Positions 18,153 through 28,143 of a stretch of DNA of 64,000 nt are shown piece after piece. The stretch comes from Gemmatimonadales bacterium (GTDB lineage Bacteria; Krumholzibacteriota; Krumholzibacteriia; LZORAL124-64-63). Positions within the stretch are counted from its first letter, which is position 1, and each line of letters starts with the position of its first letter. Location of the stretch: assembly GCA_019038745.1 (NCBI GenBank), contig JAHOYV010000022.1, positions 62,001 to 126,000 of the forward strand, read 5' to 3'. The translations under genes were made by a program, and so were the position numbers. The notes below the pieces were generated by a model. The model was not told the DNA's origin, ran no database searches, and was given only the letters and a program-made list of their open reading frames with translations.

Positions 18153-19934
18153 ATGAACGCCCGTACCAAGGTTGCCGCCCTGCGAAAACTTATGAAGAAG
18201 CATGGCGTTGACGCCTACTACGTTCCCAGTGCCGATCCTCATCAGAGCGAGTATCTGCCGGAAAGCTGGAAGCACCGAGCTTGGTTGACCGGGTTCTCAG
18301 GCTCAATGGGGGAAGTTTTGATCGGCGCGCGGAAGGCTGGTTTGTGGACTGACGGGCGCTACTGGCTGCAGGGCTCCATGCAGTTGCCCGGTTCGGGGAT
18401 CGATTTGATGAAGATGGGCGAACCCGGTGTGCCTGATATGCCGGCCTGGGTGGTCAAACAACTGAAAAAGGGCCAGAGTCTGGGCATGGATCCCGCCATC
18501 GTGTCGGTGGCCGCTGCAGGAAGTTTTGAACAGGCCTTGGCGCCCTACGGGATCAAGGTGAAATTCATCACGCCCAACCTGGTGGGACGGCTTTGGGAGG
18601 ATCGTCCCGGACCCTGCCTGGCTCCGATGGTCGAACACCCTGTGAAATACGCGGGCGAAAATGTGGCCTCCAAGCTGAAACGCTTGCGCGAAGCGATGAA
18701 GGAAGCCGGAGTCAAGGCTCATGTGGTCAGCGCGTTGGACCAGATCGCCTGGCTGTTCAACGTGCGCAGCCAGGACATCATGTACACCCCGGTTGTTACC
18801 GCCTACGCAGTGATCACTGATCGTTCGGCGACCCTCTATGTGGATCCGCGCAAGGTCGGCAAGGGTGTGGCCAAGGCCCTGAAGGGCAAGGCGGTCATCA
18901 AGGGGTACGAAGACGTCTGGGATGATTTGAAGGCTCTGGGCCGGAAGAAGCTTTCCGTCCTGATAGAGCCGGGCGCCACCAACCGCAGGGTTCAGGATGT
19001 CTTGAAGGGTTCGCATTTGCGGTGTGGAGTATCTCCCGTCACGTTCATGAAGGCCGTCAAGAACCCCAAACAGATCGAGGGTATCACCGCCGCCCACGTT
19101 ACCGACGGCGTGGCCATGGTCAAGTTCCTGAAGTGGCTGGAGAAGGCAGTACCAAAGGGAGGGGTTAGCGAGATCTCGGCCAGCGATCGGTTGGCCGCCT
19201 TCCGCGCCGAGGGAAAAGACTTCAAGGATCTCAGCTTCGACACCATCAGCGGCTACGCAGCCAACGGAGCCATCATCCACTATACGGCCGACGAGCAGAG
19301 CAACGCCAAGTTGAAGCCGCAGGGCATCTACCTGATCGACAGCGGCGGACAGTATCCCACTGGTACGACTGATATTACTCGCACGGTAGCCCTGGGCAAA
19401 CCCACACGGCGAATGACAGAATGTTTCACCCGCGTGTTGATCGGCACGATCGACTGCACGACGATTCCTTTTCCTGCCGGTACAACGGGTCAGCGAAATG
19501 AGATGTTTGCCCGTCGCGCCTTGTGGCAGATCGGCGAGGACTATGCTCATGGAACGGGGCACGGCGTGGGTCAGTACCTGGGTGTCCACGAAGGTCCGCA
19601 CAGCCTGAAGAATATTCCTACGCCTCCCCTGGTCGAGGGAAACCTGTTGTCCATCGAGCCGGGACACTACGAAGCGGGGAAATTTGGTATCCGCATCGAG
19701 CATCTGGCGTTCGTTGTCAAGCATCCGAAGTTCAGTACGGCCCAGAAGACCTGGTACACGTTCCAGGCGGTCACAATGTGTCCGATCGACCGTAAGCTTA
19801 TCGACAAGAAGTTGATGTCCCGCGAACAGATCGACTGGTTGAACGCCTACCATCAGCGGGTTTACAAGGTATTGGCCCCGCGACTGGACAAGGAGCACAA
19901 GATTTGGTTGAAAAAGGCAACTCGCGCAATCTGA
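18153..19934 (+). CDS. pepP: M24B aminopeptidase P / Xaa-Pro aminopeptidase family
   Basis: LMKKHGVDAYYVPSADPHQSEYLPESWKHRAWLTGFSGSMG, GTTDITRTVALG, YAHGTGHGVGQYLGVHEGP, LLSIEPGHYE. GGAGG precedes the ATG at 18153. Confidence 0.92.
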   Translation: MNARTKVAALRKLMKKHGVDAYYVPSADPHQSEYLPESWKHRAWLTGFSGSMGEVLIGARKAGLWTDGRYWLQGSMQLPGSGIDLMKMGEPGVPDMPAWVVKQLKKGQSLGMDPAIVSVAAAGSFEQALAPYGIKVKFITPNLVGRLWEDRPGPCLAPMVEHPVKYAGENVASKLKRLREAMKEAGVKAHVVSALDQIAWLFNVRSQDIMYTPVVTAYAVITDRSATLYVDPRKVGKGVAKALKGKAVIKGYEDVWDDLKALGRKKLSVLIEPGATNRRVQDVLKGSHLRCGVSPVTFMKAVKNPKQIEGITAAHVTDGVAMVKFLKWLEKAVPKGGVSEISASDRLAAFRAEGKDFKDLSFDTISGYAANGAIIHYTADEQSNAKLKPQGIYLIDSGGQYPTGTTDITRTVALGKPTRRMTECFTRVLIGTIDCTTIPFPAGTTGQRNEMFARRALWQIGEDYAHGTGHGVGQYLGVHEGPHSLKNIPTPPLVEGNLLSIEPGHYEAGKFGIRIEHLAFVVKHPKFSTAQKTWYTFQAVTMCPIDRKLIDKKLMSREQIDWLNAYHQRVYKVLAPRLDKEHKIWLKKATRAI

Positions 19935-20680
19935 TCCCGACAGTTTTCCTGTCCCTGTTCCTTCTAATGGCGGCTTCCCCGACGGAGGCCGCCATCGTCA
20001 ACAGTTTGACCGGTTTTGCGGAGAAGGATCCGGGCTGGTCGGGTAATCTCGGCGGCAGTTTTGCAGCCAAGGGTGGGAACACCGAACAATCCACTTTTGC
20101 TGCGAACACCAGGCTGCAGTGGCAGGGTGAGCGGGAGACCTGGCGCCTGATCGGTTCGGCCAAGCGTACCAGCAGCGGCGGGCAAGAGACAGCCCGCGCC
20201 TTGCTGGGTCATCTGCGGCACAATCATTCCCTGTCCGAAAAATGGTCCACGCTGGCCTTCCTGCAGGCCCAGGAAAACCCCTTCCAACGACTGGCTTCGC
20301 GGGTTTTGGCAGGAGTCGGACTGCGCTGGGATGTATTCGCCGATGAGCATTCACGACTGGCTTTGGGTGCGGCACACATGATGGACAGGGAAGAGATCGA
20401 GGATGAAACCGGGGTGGAAACGAGCCAGCGGCTTTCCTTGTTTCTAACCACCGGCGTGCTAATTCGCGAGGGGATTGTTTTTAACGCCCTCGCCTTCTTC
20501 CAGCCGGCCTGGTCTGATCCCGATGACTACCGGTTGATGTTGAATGTCGGCCTGGACGTGGAAGTGGCGGCCAATGTTTCCCTGTTCACGGACCTTGAGT
20601 TGGAAGGTGATTCGTGCCCTCCGACCGAGGTGGACAAGTACGATTGGGAGAACCGGACAGGGCTCCGCTTCAAATTCTGA
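19904..20680 (+). CDS. DUF481-type outer-membrane protein
   Basis: Signal peptide; GNLGGSFAAKGGNTEQSTFAANTRLQWQGERETWRLIGSA, alternating beta-barrel-like strands, C-terminal F. Overlaps the pepP end. Confidence 0.65.
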   Translation: MVEKGNSRNLIPTVFLSLFLLMAASPTEAAIVNSLTGFAEKDPGWSGNLGGSFAAKGGNTEQSTFAANTRLQWQGERETWRLIGSAKRTSSGGQETARALLGHLRHNHSLSEKWSTLAFLQAQENPFQRLASRVLAGVGLRWDVFADEHSRLALGAAHMMDREEIEDETGVETSQRLSLFLTTGVLIREGIVFNALAFFQPAWSDPDDYRLMLNVGLDVEVAANVSLFTDLELEGDSCPPTEVDKYDWENRTGLRFKF

Positions 20681-20707
20681 TGAAATAGGCAATCTCCCAG
20701 CTTGAAA

Positions 20708-20740
20708 AACAGCCCGGCCCCAACAGGGGACCGGGCTGTT
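20708..20740. terminator. Rho-independent-like terminator between convergent genes
   Basis: aacagcccggcccc-aacag-gggaccgggctgtttctt: GC-rich hairpin followed by T-rich bases. Confidence 0.7.
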
Positions 20741-20761
20741 TCTTGTCCAGAAGTCTGAGAA

Positions 20762-22306
20762 TTACTGCATAACGATGATATCGATGCGCCGGTTCTTGGC
20801 ACGGCCCTCTTTGGTCTTGTTCGAGGCCACCGGCCGGTCTGCGCCGTACCCGATTGCCCGTACCTTGTCCGAGGAAAGCATCATGGAATGCCTTAAGTAC
20901 TGCATCACCGCGTAAGCCCGCTTCTCGGATAACGTCATGTTGGCTTGGGAGTCCCCGGATAAATCGGTGTGGCCCTCGATGATCAACTGCTTTTCGGGGT
21001 ACATCTTGATGATTTCCTGGACCTTGGCCAGCAGGTTCACGTGTGGATCCTGAATTTCGCTCTGACCCACATCAAAGGACAATCCATGTAATCGCATGAC
21101 GATATCGTTTGCTGGGTTGAACAAGACATGCCCTTCCGAGGGGTTGAGCAGTCTCTTGGCCTTCATGAATTTATCCTCTTTATCACGGCGGGCGGCCAAT
21201 TCACTTTCCACTTTCTTTTGTTGCTTGGCTAGGACCGCCATATCGGCTTGACCCGCTTCCAGCTTCTTGCTCAGGTCGCGCCTGGCGAAGACCATGGTCA
21301 GGATTTCCCGGTCCAGTAAATCGGCCAGTTCCACGGGATCCTCGCTGGGGCTTTCGGCCTGCACCCGGCTCAGGGATTCCTTGATGGTGGCGACTACCCC
21401 CTGGAGTTGGGCGTTGAGGTTCTGGTTCTCGGTCTGCATTGCCAGGACGTCGTCGATCAGCTGTGTGGCGGCGGCTTCGGGCCCGTTATCGAAGGCCAGA
21501 TGCTGGTGGCCGAAGGTTTCCCCGGCCCGGTTCATTTGAATTTCATAGCCCAGCATCAATTTTTCCCAGGCCTGGTCATTCCGATTCAGGGAACGGACGG
21601 ATTTGGCGATGCTGGAGGCGTGCTTGGCCTCGTACTCGGCCAACTCGGCGTCGGCCACCGTCTCGGTCCGGTTGTAGCGGTCGGAGGTTAAGACAGTGTT
21701 GGCCCGACTGCGGGCACCTTGTGCCTTGTCGAGGGTTGTAACGGCAAATTTTTCCGCCTCATCGGCAATCGCCTTGGCGATCAACAGGTCGGCAGCACCG
21801 AGAACTTCGATACGGATTGCTTCCATTTCCGCGGTATCGAACAAAGGCCGTGATTTCTCGGCCTCCTTGAGGGCTCCCTTGACATCCCCTTCTTCCACCT
21901 TCTTGGTGGCCTTGGTGAATTGTTTCTCGGCTTCCTGATAGAGCACGGGCACACGGGCTGGGCCGCCGCTGGCCAGAGCCAGAGTTCGGGGCTCAAGGTA
22001 TTCCTGAAGGGAGAGTTTGCAGACTTCCGCGGCTTTTACGGCATTGGCCGTGTATTCGGCCGCCTCGGCCACGTGTTTGTCCAGATTTCCCTGTTTCTTC
22101 TGCTCTGAGATGTCCTTACGGGCCTTCTCATAAGCCTTGGTGGCTTTTTCCCAGGTCTTGGGCGCAAAAATATTAGCCTCAGCCAGCCGGGCGGCGTCCA
22201 TGTCTGTTTCCAGTTTTTTGAACCCGGTCTGATCGACAGCCCAGGCTTGGCCGATCAGCAATAACAGCAGGGCTAGACCCGCTAAAAGGAAACTGAATCT
22301 TTTCAT
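20762..22306 (-). CDS. OmpA-family protein with coiled-coil/DUF4398-like N-terminal region
   Basis: C-terminal KQLIIEGHTDLSGDSQANMTLSEKRAYAVMQYL...VRAIGYGADRPVASNKTKEGRAKNRRIDIIV; signal peptide. Confidence 0.88.
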   Translation of the reverse strand: MKRFSFLLAGLALLLLLIGQAWAVDQTGFKKLETDMDAARLAEANIFAPKTWEKATKAYEKARKDISEQKKQGNLDKHVAEAAEYTANAVKAAEVCKLSLQEYLEPRTLALASGGPARVPVLYQEAEKQFTKATKKVEEGDVKGALKEAEKSRPLFDTAEMEAIRIEVLGAADLLIAKAIADEAEKFAVTTLDKAQGARSRANTVLTSDRYNRTETVADAELAEYEAKHASSIAKSVRSLNRNDQAWEKLMLGYEIQMNRAGETFGHQHLAFDNGPEAAATQLIDDVLAMQTENQNLNAQLQGVVATIKESLSRVQAESPSEDPVELADLLDREILTMVFARRDLSKKLEAGQADMAVLAKQQKKVESELAARRDKEDKFMKAKRLLNPSEGHVLFNPANDIVMRLHGLSFDVGQSEIQDPHVNLLAKVQEIIKMYPEKQLIIEGHTDLSGDSQANMTLSEKRAYAVMQYLRHSMMLSSDKVRAIGYGADRPVASNKTKEGRAKNRRIDIIVMQ

Positions 22307-22446
22307 TTCAAACTCCTGGCACTGAGTGACGGAATAACGACGGCATTCTGTAGCCGTGGGTTGACACGTCAATTTTATGCAAATTCAATGCCCGGATGGA
22401 ATTTTTGGGGTTTGTCCCGCTGAAGAGGAAAACTCTGTAAATTTAT

Positions 22447-22573
22447 GTTGTGCCTTCGAAATTGTGTCTGACCCAAATTAAGGTGTTTTTCAATATTGAA
22501 ACATCAACCTGTCTGGGTTAAAAATCAAAATCCGGAAGGTGATTTGGGCCAGACACAATTTCGAAGGCACAAC
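22447..22573. repeat. Near-perfect 32 bp inverted repeat flanking a 63 bp spacer (REP/MITE-like)
   Basis: gttgtgccttcgaaattgtgtctgacccaaat (22447-22478) and atttgggccagacacaatttcgaaggcacaac (22542-22573); one mismatch. Confidence 0.85.
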
Positions 22574-24781
22574 CTATTTGACCAATACAACACGCTTAGC
22601 TTCGCTGAAAGCCCCCGCCTCCAACCGATAGAAATATATTCCAGATGCGACCTGCCGGCCGCTGTCGCTCTGTCCGCGCCATACCACTTGGTTGTGCCCC
22701 TCGTGCGTGACCACGTTGTCCAGTATCGTGCTCACCAACCGGCCCGAAATATCAAAGATGCGGAGGTTGATTGCCGTCTGTTCCGGCAGATTGAAAGATA
22801 TAATCGTCTGCGGATTAAAAGGATTGGGATAAGCCTGCAACTGAAAGGAGCCGGCCGGTAGGTTGCGGTGTTCCGGGACCGCAGAAATTCCCTCGCACTG
22901 CAATGGGATGATTCCGAGATCAGGGCCGCAGTACAATGTATTGTCGAACAGTCGGAGTTGACCGGCTGGGTCGGCATCCAAAAGTGCGAATTGGCGAGGC
23001 TTTGCAGGATCTCGCAGGTCGATCACCCGGTAACCGATTCCATCATTCGCAGCATAGCCGAAATTACCAATGATCTCCACGTCGTGGACCAAGCCGGGCA
23101 TCTCCGAGAAGCTCAGTAACGTTGGAGAGGTAGGTGTACTGACGTCGAACAACTTGATTCCCTTGTCGGCCAGAGCGACAAGATTTCCCACCTTGGCGAT
23201 TGCAAACGCTTCATCGCATCCATCGATGGACCCGATGATGAAAGGAGAGGAGGGGGTGGTCACATCGACGATCTGCAATCCTGAATAGGCGTCGGCTACG
23301 TAGAGGAGCCCATCGGAAAGAATAACATCTTCGGCATAGTCCGGCGTATCCATCGAACCGATGATTTCCGGCACAAACGGATCGCTGATATCGACGATCT
23401 GCACACCCCAAAAACCGTCGCAGAGATAGGCCAGGGTTCCGTAGATTCGCAGGTTGTTGGAGAACCCGGGGGTTTCCAATCGGGGCGACCAGACAGGGTT
23501 GTCCACATCGGAGAGATCCAGGATGTCCAAACCCAGGTTGAACTTGGCAAAGTAGACGATGTCGTCCGAGACTACCATTTCCCGTACGTCGAGATGATCT
23601 TCAACCACGATGGTGTTTCTCAAAAGGGGGTCACTCTCGATGACCTTGTCGAACACGTACAGGTTGCCGGAATAAAGCAGGAAGTAGCGGTCGGTGGTTT
23701 CGAACATCTCCTCGGCATAGGTGATGACACCGGTGGGAGTAGTGAATACGGGAACGGGCTGGATGGCCGGAGGAGGTGAGTCGGAAAGGCGGTAGATCTG
23801 CAATCCGCCCAGGCCACCCAAGTAGGCGTAGGCGCTGTCTCCGGCAATGGCTAGATTAAAATCCGACTCCACGAAATCCACTTGAAGCGGGTTCTGCGGA
23901 TCAGCGACATCGAAAATCGAGAAACCGTCTCCAGTACTTGAATTGTTGCCGGCAACATAGGCCCGATCACCCACGACGGCGATGTCAAAGCCGCTTGGAC
24001 CACCCGTGGAGGTGCCGGCCACCTCGGGTTTCGCGGCATTAGAGATGTTCCAAATCTTGATCCCGTTGGCAGCATCAGCAGCAAAGATCCAGCCTCCCAC
24101 AATGGCCAGATCCTGTAGGCTACCTGCATTTTCCTCTGTTCTTCGCAAACGAGGGGAGCCGGGAACGGAAATCTCGATGGTGAGCAATTCGCCATCGGTG
24201 GACACATAGACGTAATCTCCCTGGGCGGCGATGGCGAGCACCATGGTGTCGTCCCCCAAATCCAGATGGCTCATTGTGGAAAAACTCAGCGGATCGGAAA
24301 TATCATAAATTCCCAATCCGTATTCGGTCCGGAAGGTAATGGCCAGGTCGCCCAGCGTGGCGACGGGAAATTGGGGGCTAATGTCCGGCAGGTCCATAGT
24401 CGCGGTCACCGTGGGGTTGTGGGGATCCGTTACATCGATCCTGGCCAAGCCAGTGCTGCCGGCCACGATCGCTTCGCTGTAGTCGGTGGTGAGCCGAAAC
24501 TTGTTCGCGCCCGTAGGAATCGAGACCGAACCGATGATGATGGGGTTGTATTTATCCTGAACATCCACGATGTAGAATTCGTTGCCCCCGTCTACGGTGT
24601 AGAGCAGGGTTCCGGCCAGTGCCATGTCGCTTACGTTGCCGGTTGCGAAGCTGGATGTCTCCAATGAACCAACCGGGTAAGTCACGTTGTGGTAATCAAT
24701 ACAAGCTGCGTCGCCGGAGACAGTATGACTCAGAAGACAAAGTGCCAACAAAAGAGGTAGGGCAACTCGAGATGTTTTCAT
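22574..24781 (-). CDS. Secreted LVIVD-repeat protein with FlgD/T9SS-type C-terminal sorting domain
   Basis: Many LxIVDVSDPxxP repeats; C-terminus YPNPFNPQTIISFNLPEQTAINLRIFDISGRLV...SGIYFYRLEAG. Confidence 0.88.
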   Translation of the reverse strand: MKTSRVALPLLLALCLLSHTVSGDAACIDYHNVTYPVGSLETSSFATGNVSDMALAGTLLYTVDGGNEFYIVDVQDKYNPIIIGSVSIPTGANKFRLTTDYSEAIVAGSTGLARIDVTDPHNPTVTATMDLPDISPQFPVATLGDLAITFRTEYGLGIYDISDPLSFSTMSHLDLGDDTMVLAIAAQGDYVYVSTDGELLTIEISVPGSPRLRRTEENAGSLQDLAIVGGWIFAADAANGIKIWNISNAAKPEVAGTSTGGPSGFDIAVVGDRAYVAGNNSSTGDGFSIFDVADPQNPLQVDFVESDFNLAIAGDSAYAYLGGLGGLQIYRLSDSPPPAIQPVPVFTTPTGVITYAEEMFETTDRYFLLYSGNLYVFDKVIESDPLLRNTIVVEDHLDVREMVVSDDIVYFAKFNLGLDILDLSDVDNPVWSPRLETPGFSNNLRIYGTLAYLCDGFWGVQIVDISDPFVPEIIGSMDTPDYAEDVILSDGLLYVADAYSGLQIVDVTTPSSPFIIGSIDGCDEAFAIAKVGNLVALADKGIKLFDVSTPTSPTLLSFSEMPGLVHDVEIIGNFGYAANDGIGYRVIDLRDPAKPRQFALLDADPAGQLRLFDNTLYCGPDLGIIPLQCEGISAVPEHRNLPAGSFQLQAYPNPFNPQTIISFNLPEQTAINLRIFDISGRLVSTILDNVVTHEGHNQVVWRGQSDSGRQVASGIYFYRLEAGAFSEAKRVVLVK

Positions 24782-25065
24782 GGGGTATCCCTTGTTGGCT
24801 AGGCTCTGTGAGGTTCGAACAAAATATCCCGTTATACACATGATTACAACGGGTTGGCGGGCCCTTAACTGCGATGTTAGCAGACCGCAGGCAAATGGAT
24901 TGACGAACGACTATAGTATTCTACCAGATTTGCGGTTTCAAGAGAAGGAAAATCGCGTAATCTTGTTAATTTATCACAACCAGACTGTTGGGTTGACTTT
25001 TTGTCCCCAATGGTTAATAAGCCATGTCTGGGAGCTTAACTCTATCTACCTGGCCGATGTTGGCA

Positions 25066-26154
25066 CTAGTTTCCTTCTACCGCCGTTTCTAGTAGATGCA
25101 CCGTCTGCGTCGGAAATGCGATCTCCATACCCATCTCTTCTACCATTTTCATGACCCGCAGGTTCACACTTTGGCGCACCGCCAGGTGCTGGGTCCAATC
25201 GGTCGAAACGGTGAAACAGTAGATGAACAGGTCCAGGCTGGAATCGTTGAACGTCGTGAATTTGACCAGTATGAACTCCTGGTCGATGTCGGGATTGCTC
25301 TTCAGGTATTCCTCGATACCCTTGACCAGGTTCTCCACCTGTTCGACGGTCGAATCGTAAGTGACGCCCAGGTTGAATTTGATGCGCCGCTTGGGCATCA
25401 GCGAATGGTTCTCCACCGTGGCATTGGCCAGCGCCTGGTTGGGGATCGAGACTACGGTTTTGGCGAAGGTGCGAATACGCGTTGAGCGCAGGCCGATCTC
25501 CTCCACCACGCCGTCCCCTCCCTTGAAGGTGACCCAATCGCCCACGTGGAAGGGGCGGTCGATGAGGATCATGATCGAACCGAAGAGGTTGGCCAGGGTG
25601 TCCTTGGCCGCCATGGCCAGGGCCAGGCCGCCTATGCCCAGACCCGCCAGCAGTCCGGAAACCGAATAGCCCAGGTTCTGGGCGACCAGGATGAAGCCCA
25701 GCACACCCAGGAAGGTCTTGGCCGCCTTGCGCACCAGGGGCACGATCTGGTCATCCAGCTTCGATTCGGTACGTGAGGACAGCTCGGTCAGCAGAACGGC
25801 CAGGGCGTCGGCCATCTTGAAGGCGGTCCAGATCACTACCACGATGATCCCGACCTTGAAGAAGCGGTCCGTATTTTCCAGCCATTCCGGCCGGATCACG
25901 AGCAGGGTACGCAGGGCCAGGTAGCCCCCGATCACGGGCAACAGCAGGCCCAGTGGGTTGATCAGGGCTGCACCGGCCAGATCGTCGGCCTTGGTTTCGG
26001 TTTTTGCGGTCAGGCTCTTCAGCTTGCGACCCAGGAATGAATTCAAGAAGGCCCGTGTGAGCAAACCGGCCAGGATGAAGGCAAAGGCCAGGGTCAACTG
26101 GCCGACGGTCCAGGCGCCGATCTTAATGGTCAGGAATCCATTTAGACTCTCCAC
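25066..26154 (-). CDS. Mechanosensitive ion channel (MscS family)
   Basis: GLGIGGLALAMAAKDTLANLFGSIMILIDRPFHVGDWVTFKGGDGVVEEIGLRSTRIRTFAKTVVSIPNQALANATVEN. Start trimmed to GTG at 26154. Confidence 0.92.
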   Translation of the reverse strand: MESLNGFLTIKIGAWTVGQLTLAFAFILAGLLTRAFLNSFLGRKLKSLTAKTETKADDLAGAALINPLGLLLPVIGGYLALRTLLVIRPEWLENTDRFFKVGIIVVVIWTAFKMADALAVLLTELSSRTESKLDDQIVPLVRKAAKTFLGVLGFILVAQNLGYSVSGLLAGLGIGGLALAMAAKDTLANLFGSIMILIDRPFHVGDWVTFKGGDGVVEEIGLRSTRIRTFAKTVVSIPNQALANATVENHSLMPKRRIKFNLGVTYDSTVEQVENLVKGIEEYLKSNPDIDQEFILVKFTTFNDSSLDLFIYCFTVSTDWTQHLAVRQSVNLRVMKMVEEMGMEIAFPTQTVHLLETAVEGN

Positions 26155-26164
26155 ATCAATCCCC

Positions 26165-27964
26165 TTATTTCGGTTCGATTTTAAGCAATTCGCTGTCGGA
26201 TGTAATTTCTTCAACGCTCAGACCGGTGCAGGTGCTCAATAGACTGAAGTACAAATCCTGAAGCCCTCCGACCTCCTGCCGGGAGGCTTCTCCATTTTCA
26301 AGTAACGAGACAGTCCAGCTCACGAAGGCTTTTTTTCGTGCAATGACCTGCTCAAACGGGATGATCATTTGATCCGGATCCCAGGAGAAGCCGAAAGTAT
26401 CCCCGCCCAGATCTCCGGCCCGGATGAAGTGTTTACGGGCCCGGTCGAAATGGCCCAAGCCGATGTCGGTCAAGGCTGCGTACAAGGCCGCGTTGGTGGT
26501 TGTCCCCCAATGTTTGAAACCGGTTCCGAACTCGCACAGCACCAGGGCCTCGTCGGGGTTCGAGTAGAGGGCGTTTACCCAATCGATCCTTGTTTCGCTG
26601 CCCAACACCAGGCTAGGGCCCACGTGACCACCAAGGGCGTGATACAAACTGCTGCCGGTTACCCACTGTTCGCCCAGCCTCGTGGCCATCTCGGCGGTCC
26701 GGGCGCTCACGGGAATTTGCAGGAAAGTAAGGGAGGGGCGGATCTCCTCACTTCTATTCAGGGGCAGATCCGGCAACCCACGACATATCTGCCAGGAAAG
26801 ACTCGTTGTTCTGACCACAGGATCGGCAGGCAATCCTGCCGGGTCACGGGCTCCCAAACGAGCCCTCATTCCACTGAAACCCCAGACGATTGCCAGGACC
26901 GAGAGCATCACCAGGATGGGCGCTTTTAGTGGCCAACGACGCGGAAGAATCGTGGCCAGCGCCAATGAAAATGCAGCGGCCGCCAAATAGGCCAGGTAGG
27001 GATGAATCTGTCCTTGAAGGGGAAGCGCAGGTCCCAGGCTCAGCAGAGCGGCGACAAAGGCTGCTGCAGCCAACCGCCGACCGCGGCGCCACAGCACGAT
27101 TGCCCAGGCTGCCCAGAGTGAAAAGACGAGCAGTCCCACGGTGGCCATCGGCCAGCCCAGTTTGCTGGCGAATACAGGACCAGGTGTGGCCAGCCACCAA
27201 CCGAAAACACCCAGGTTGGCCAGAGCCACCATGAGGCCGCCGGTGGCGTAGGGGTCGCCGGGGTCGGTGTTGAAGTGGTTCAGCACCAAAACACCCTCTA
27301 TCACCGCCACGAGCAGGAACAACAAGCACATTGCCCAGGCGAAAGCCTTGTCCCGCAATTGAATTCCTGAGCCGGTCCAGAGCATGATCGTGAAGAAGAG
27401 GGGCAGGCCCAGCCCGGATTCCTTGGCCAGAAGCGAAGCGGTTCCGGCCATCACCGCCCACAGGATGTTCTTTCGACCGCCGGCCAGCCAACGCTCGACC
27501 GCCAGTAGGGCGAAGACAACGGCCAGGATTTCCTGAATTCCGGCGGCCCAGTAAAGGGGAGTGAAGGCTAGGGGGGTAGCGGCAAACAGGAGTCCGGCCG
27601 TCAAACCGGCCAACGGCTTCAGGCCGGCGCGGTGTCCAATGCGCAGGACCAGCACCGCGCTCAACCCGTGCAGGAGCAACCGGCACCAGGCATGGGGCAG
27701 GGGATCCAGGTGGAAAAGCGGCCAGGTCAGGCTCCACCACAGCTTCTGGCTGAGAATCCGGGCAGGGATATCTCCGGCGCTCTCTGGGACAATCCCGGCT
27801 GCTCGTCCCAGTAGTCCCCAGTCGTCCTGGCTCCACCAGGCCCCAAGGGCCGGAAGACGGCCCAGTACCGCTGCCAGAAAGACGGCCAGCGGAGCCAGAA
27901 ACCGAAAACGGGTTTCGAATTCGGAGTTTGTTTCCGCTGTGCAAGAGGTGGAATTCAACTTCAC
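26165..27964 (-). CDS. Multi-TM GT-C-like membrane protein with C-terminal soluble domain
   Basis: About 10 hydrophobic segments after LGRLPALGAWWSQDDWGLLGRAAG (acidic loop-1 motif seen in GT-C proteins); soluble TPR-like C-terminus. Confidence 0.55.
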   Translation of the reverse strand: MKLNSTSCTAETNSEFETRFRFLAPLAVFLAAVLGRLPALGAWWSQDDWGLLGRAAGIVPESAGDIPARILSQKLWWSLTWPLFHLDPLPHAWCRLLLHGLSAVLVLRIGHRAGLKPLAGLTAGLLFAATPLAFTPLYWAAGIQEILAVVFALLAVERWLAGGRKNILWAVMAGTASLLAKESGLGLPLFFTIMLWTGSGIQLRDKAFAWAMCLLFLLVAVIEGVLVLNHFNTDPGDPYATGGLMVALANLGVFGWWLATPGPVFASKLGWPMATVGLLVFSLWAAWAIVLWRRGRRLAAAAFVAALLSLGPALPLQGQIHPYLAYLAAAAFSLALATILPRRWPLKAPILVMLSVLAIVWGFSGMRARLGARDPAGLPADPVVRTTSLSWQICRGLPDLPLNRSEEIRPSLTFLQIPVSARTAEMATRLGEQWVTGSSLYHALGGHVGPSLVLGSETRIDWVNALYSNPDEALVLCEFGTGFKHWGTTTNAALYAALTDIGLGHFDRARKHFIRAGDLGGDTFGFSWDPDQMIIPFEQVIARKKAFVSWTVSLLENGEASRQEVGGLQDLYFSLLSTCTGLSVEEITSDSELLKIEPK

Positions 27965-28143
27965 TCCCAGGATTGGGTAAGGGGGCGGCTATGTTTCCGA
28001 TTCCAGATGATCGAAAAAACAGGTGCCGGAATTCGCCTCAATGGTAAACAATCATCATCGGTTTTGAAACCCGAACCGGAAAATGCTATCATGTCCCTGG
28101 TTTCCTCGGATTCAAATAGATTTTTTCAGAAAGAGCCATCACC

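Noticed and set aside
18303-19898. 531-aa antisense ORF on the minus strand
   Set aside because: Fully antisense to the clear M24 peptidase; composition typical of a GC-rich shadow ORF, no recognisable motifs.
26844-27944. 366-aa overlapping ORF
   Set aside because: Same strand, other frame as the multi-TM gene; Pro/Gly/Arg-rich frameshift shadow.
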